Source: Candidatus Chloroheliales bacterium
GTDB taxonomy: Bacteria; Chloroflexota; Chloroflexia; QHBQ01
Length of the DNA stretch: 5,631 nucleotides
Reading direction: 5' to 3'
Assembly: GCA_003243865.1 (NCBI GenBank)
Contig: QHBQ01000501.1
Span: forward strand, 1 to 5,631
The notes beneath the pieces are model-generated. The model worked only from the letters and a program-made list of their open reading frames with translations, did not search any database and was not told the origin of the DNA. Positions 4,862-5,631 of the stretch are shown one piece after another. Every line of letters starts with the position of its first letter. The first letter of the stretch is position 1. A program made the position numbers and the translations under genes.

Positions 4862-5233
4862 TTACTTCAGCCGCTTGACGATGTGCCAGCCGTAGGGGCT
4901 GGTGCGCGGGTCGTAGTCGGCGATGCCGATCTCGCCCACCTGCAAGGGGAAGCCGGTGTCGCCGAAGGCTGGCACCATGCCAGTACGTGCGTACTCGCCA
5001 GCGGTGGGGACGATTCCCTTGTTCGACATTCCATAGATGCCGGGCGGCGAGTCGTCGGTGTGCTGGCGCACCAGGTCATCGAAGTTCGCGCCCGCCTGGG
5101 CCTGCTTGAGCAGGTCATAGGCCAGAGTGCGGGCCTGCTCCTTGCTGCGACTAATCGGCTGGTCGGGGACGCTGCCCTTGAAGCCGATCAAGATGTGCTG
5201 CACCTGGATGTGGTCGGGTTCCTGATTTGCCAT
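4862..5233 (-). CDS. Single-domain parvulin-type peptidyl-prolyl cis-trans isomerase
   Basis: The product has 123 residues and should catalyse cis-trans isomerisation of Xaa-Pro bonds in folding proteins. With no signal peptide or membrane segment it should be cytosolic. Visible parvulin hallmarks in order are VQHILIGF (residues 11-18), an AGANFDDLVRQHTDDS helix and loop (47-62), GMVPAF (85-90), FPLQVGEIG (95-103) and YGWHIVKRL (114-122). By alignment with Pin1 and PpiC, His13, Asp61, Met86, Phe90 and His117 would line the active site, with Asp in the place of the Pin1 cysteine, as in many bacterial parvulins. The loop before GMVPAF (residues 65-84) departs from the usual GGDLGWF pattern. The ATG at 5233 has AAAGGAG seven bases upstream; a GTG at 5266 would add eleven residues without support. 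It lies 54 bases after the membrane-protein gene on the same strand. Confidence 0.9.
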   Translation of the reverse strand: MANQEPDHIQVQHILIGFKGSVPDQPISRSKEQARTLAYDLLKQAQAGANFDDLVRQHTDDSPPGIYGMSNKGIVPTAGEYARTGMVPAFGDTGFPLQVGEIGIADYDPRTSPYGWHIVKRLK

Positions 5234-5240
5234 CTGCTTT

Positions 5241-5247
5241 CTCCTTT
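5241..5247 (-). promoter_or_regulatory. Ribosome binding site of the parvulin gene
   Basis: The minus strand reads AAAGGAG, then seven bases, then ATG at 5233. This fixes the start eleven codons inside the longest open frame. Confidence 0.8.
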
Positions 5248-5287
5248 TACTTTGGGCGAGCGCCACCCGCTCTTACCCACCGCCTAC

Positions 5288-5631
5288 CTACTTGCCGTTA
5301 CGTTGCAGCGCCAGCAGGGTGGCAATGGTAATGCCCAGGCTGGCAAGGCCGACCAGCACCGGCAAGCCGATAGGATCAGCCAGGTTGTTGTCAGCGTTCC
5401 TGTAGATAGAGTAGGCGCTGGCGACGAAAGCCATGCCGTTGAAGACCACTGCCATCACCGCAGGCCAGCGGAACTCGCGCCAGTTGCGGGAGAGCAGTTG
5501 GAAAACGCCCATCACGCCATAGCCAAAGGTGGCTGCGCCCGCCTCACGGAAGATGAGCGCATCAGTGACGCGGTAGCCGAACATCCTGCCGAGCGTGCCG
5601 CTGGCAACCAGCGGGGCCAGGCCGAAGACTA
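5288..5631 (-). CDS. C-terminal part of a multi-pass membrane protein (5' end outside window)
   Basis: The frame is open from the window edge to TAG at 5290-5288, giving 113 residues. The ATG at 5584 is internal to the open frame, and the residues before it (FGLAPLVASGTLG) look like the end of a transmembrane helix, so the true start is probably outside the window. Visible hydrophobic segments are about residues 1-14, 30-46 (AGAATFGYGVMGVFQLL), 55-75 (WPAVMAVVFNGMAFVASAY) and 84-107 (PIGLPVLVGLASLGITIATLLAL), consistent with a small four-helix integral membrane protein with a short cytosolic RNGK tail. The family is not recognised; no catalytic or transport motif is visible. It is followed on the same strand by the parvulin gene, 54 bases on, with no clear terminator between, so co-transcription is plausible. 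Confidence 0.75.
   Translation of the reverse strand, partial: VFGLAPLVASGTLGRMFGYRVTDALIFREAGAATFGYGVMGVFQLLSRNWREFRWPAVMAVVFNGMAFVASAYSIYRNADNNLADPIGLPVLVGLASLGITIATLLALQRNGK

Noticed and set aside
5258..5272. GAGCG / CGCTC hairpin between the membrane-protein and parvulin genes
   Set aside because: A 5-bp stem with a 5-base loop and no T tract on either strand is too weak to call a terminator.
4619..5631. A plus-strand frame without a stop for 1013 bases, running to the window end
   Set aside because: It is the mirror frame (codon position 1 opposite position 3) of the parvulin, the membrane protein and the small ORF, which all share one minus-strand phase. It stays open because those genes avoid TTA, CTA and TCA codons. 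The parvulin motifs on the minus strand are decisive.

Overview
The window looks like part of a bacterial chromosome with moderate to high GC, most likely from the phylum Chloroflexota. That assignment is an inference. It rests on secreted proteins that join a 'DVWAVG / TLVEHW' beta-propeller repeat to a Thr-Pro linker (NTPAPTNTPAP) and three C-terminal S-layer homology (SLH) domains, an architecture and linker style common in that phylum. I see no ribosomal RNA, tRNA, CRISPR array or transposase gene.

Layout. Positions 1-672 (+) hold the C-terminal end of an acidic, beta-rich, probably extracellular protein. It is followed by four tandem heptamers and a 9-bp hairpin (707-728) that separates it from convergent genes. 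Positions 757-4333 (-) hold a tandem pair of paralogous surface proteins. The upstream copy, B (2639-4333), has six propeller repeats; the downstream copy, A (757-2571), has seven. Both have a signal peptide, a TP-rich linker and three SLH domains. Each has a strong AGGAGG six bases before its ATG and a hairpin-forming leader. The leader duplicated with the gene, and its core appears inverted between the copies. Positions 4334-4654 are non-coding, with a possible promoter for the pair and three hairpins, two of which look like minus-strand terminators. Positions 4655-5631 (-) hold a short uncertain ORF, a cytosolic single-domain parvulin-type prolyl isomerase, and the C-terminal end of a multi-pass membrane protein.

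How the genes work together. B and A are probably co-transcribed, because they are 67 bases apart with no U-tract terminator between them. They probably decorate the cell envelope, with SLH domains docking to the wall and propellers displayed outward. The membrane protein, parvulin and small ORF form a separate minus-strand unit ending at the terminators near 4604-4637 and 4521-4552. No functional link between the two units can be shown from sequence alone.

The most interesting material is in the tandem pair: repeat-number change between paralogs, long identical DNA stretches between non-adjacent repeats, a linker/SLH block in which every paralog difference is silent, conserved cysteine pairs bracketing the propeller, and the apparently inverted leader hairpin.
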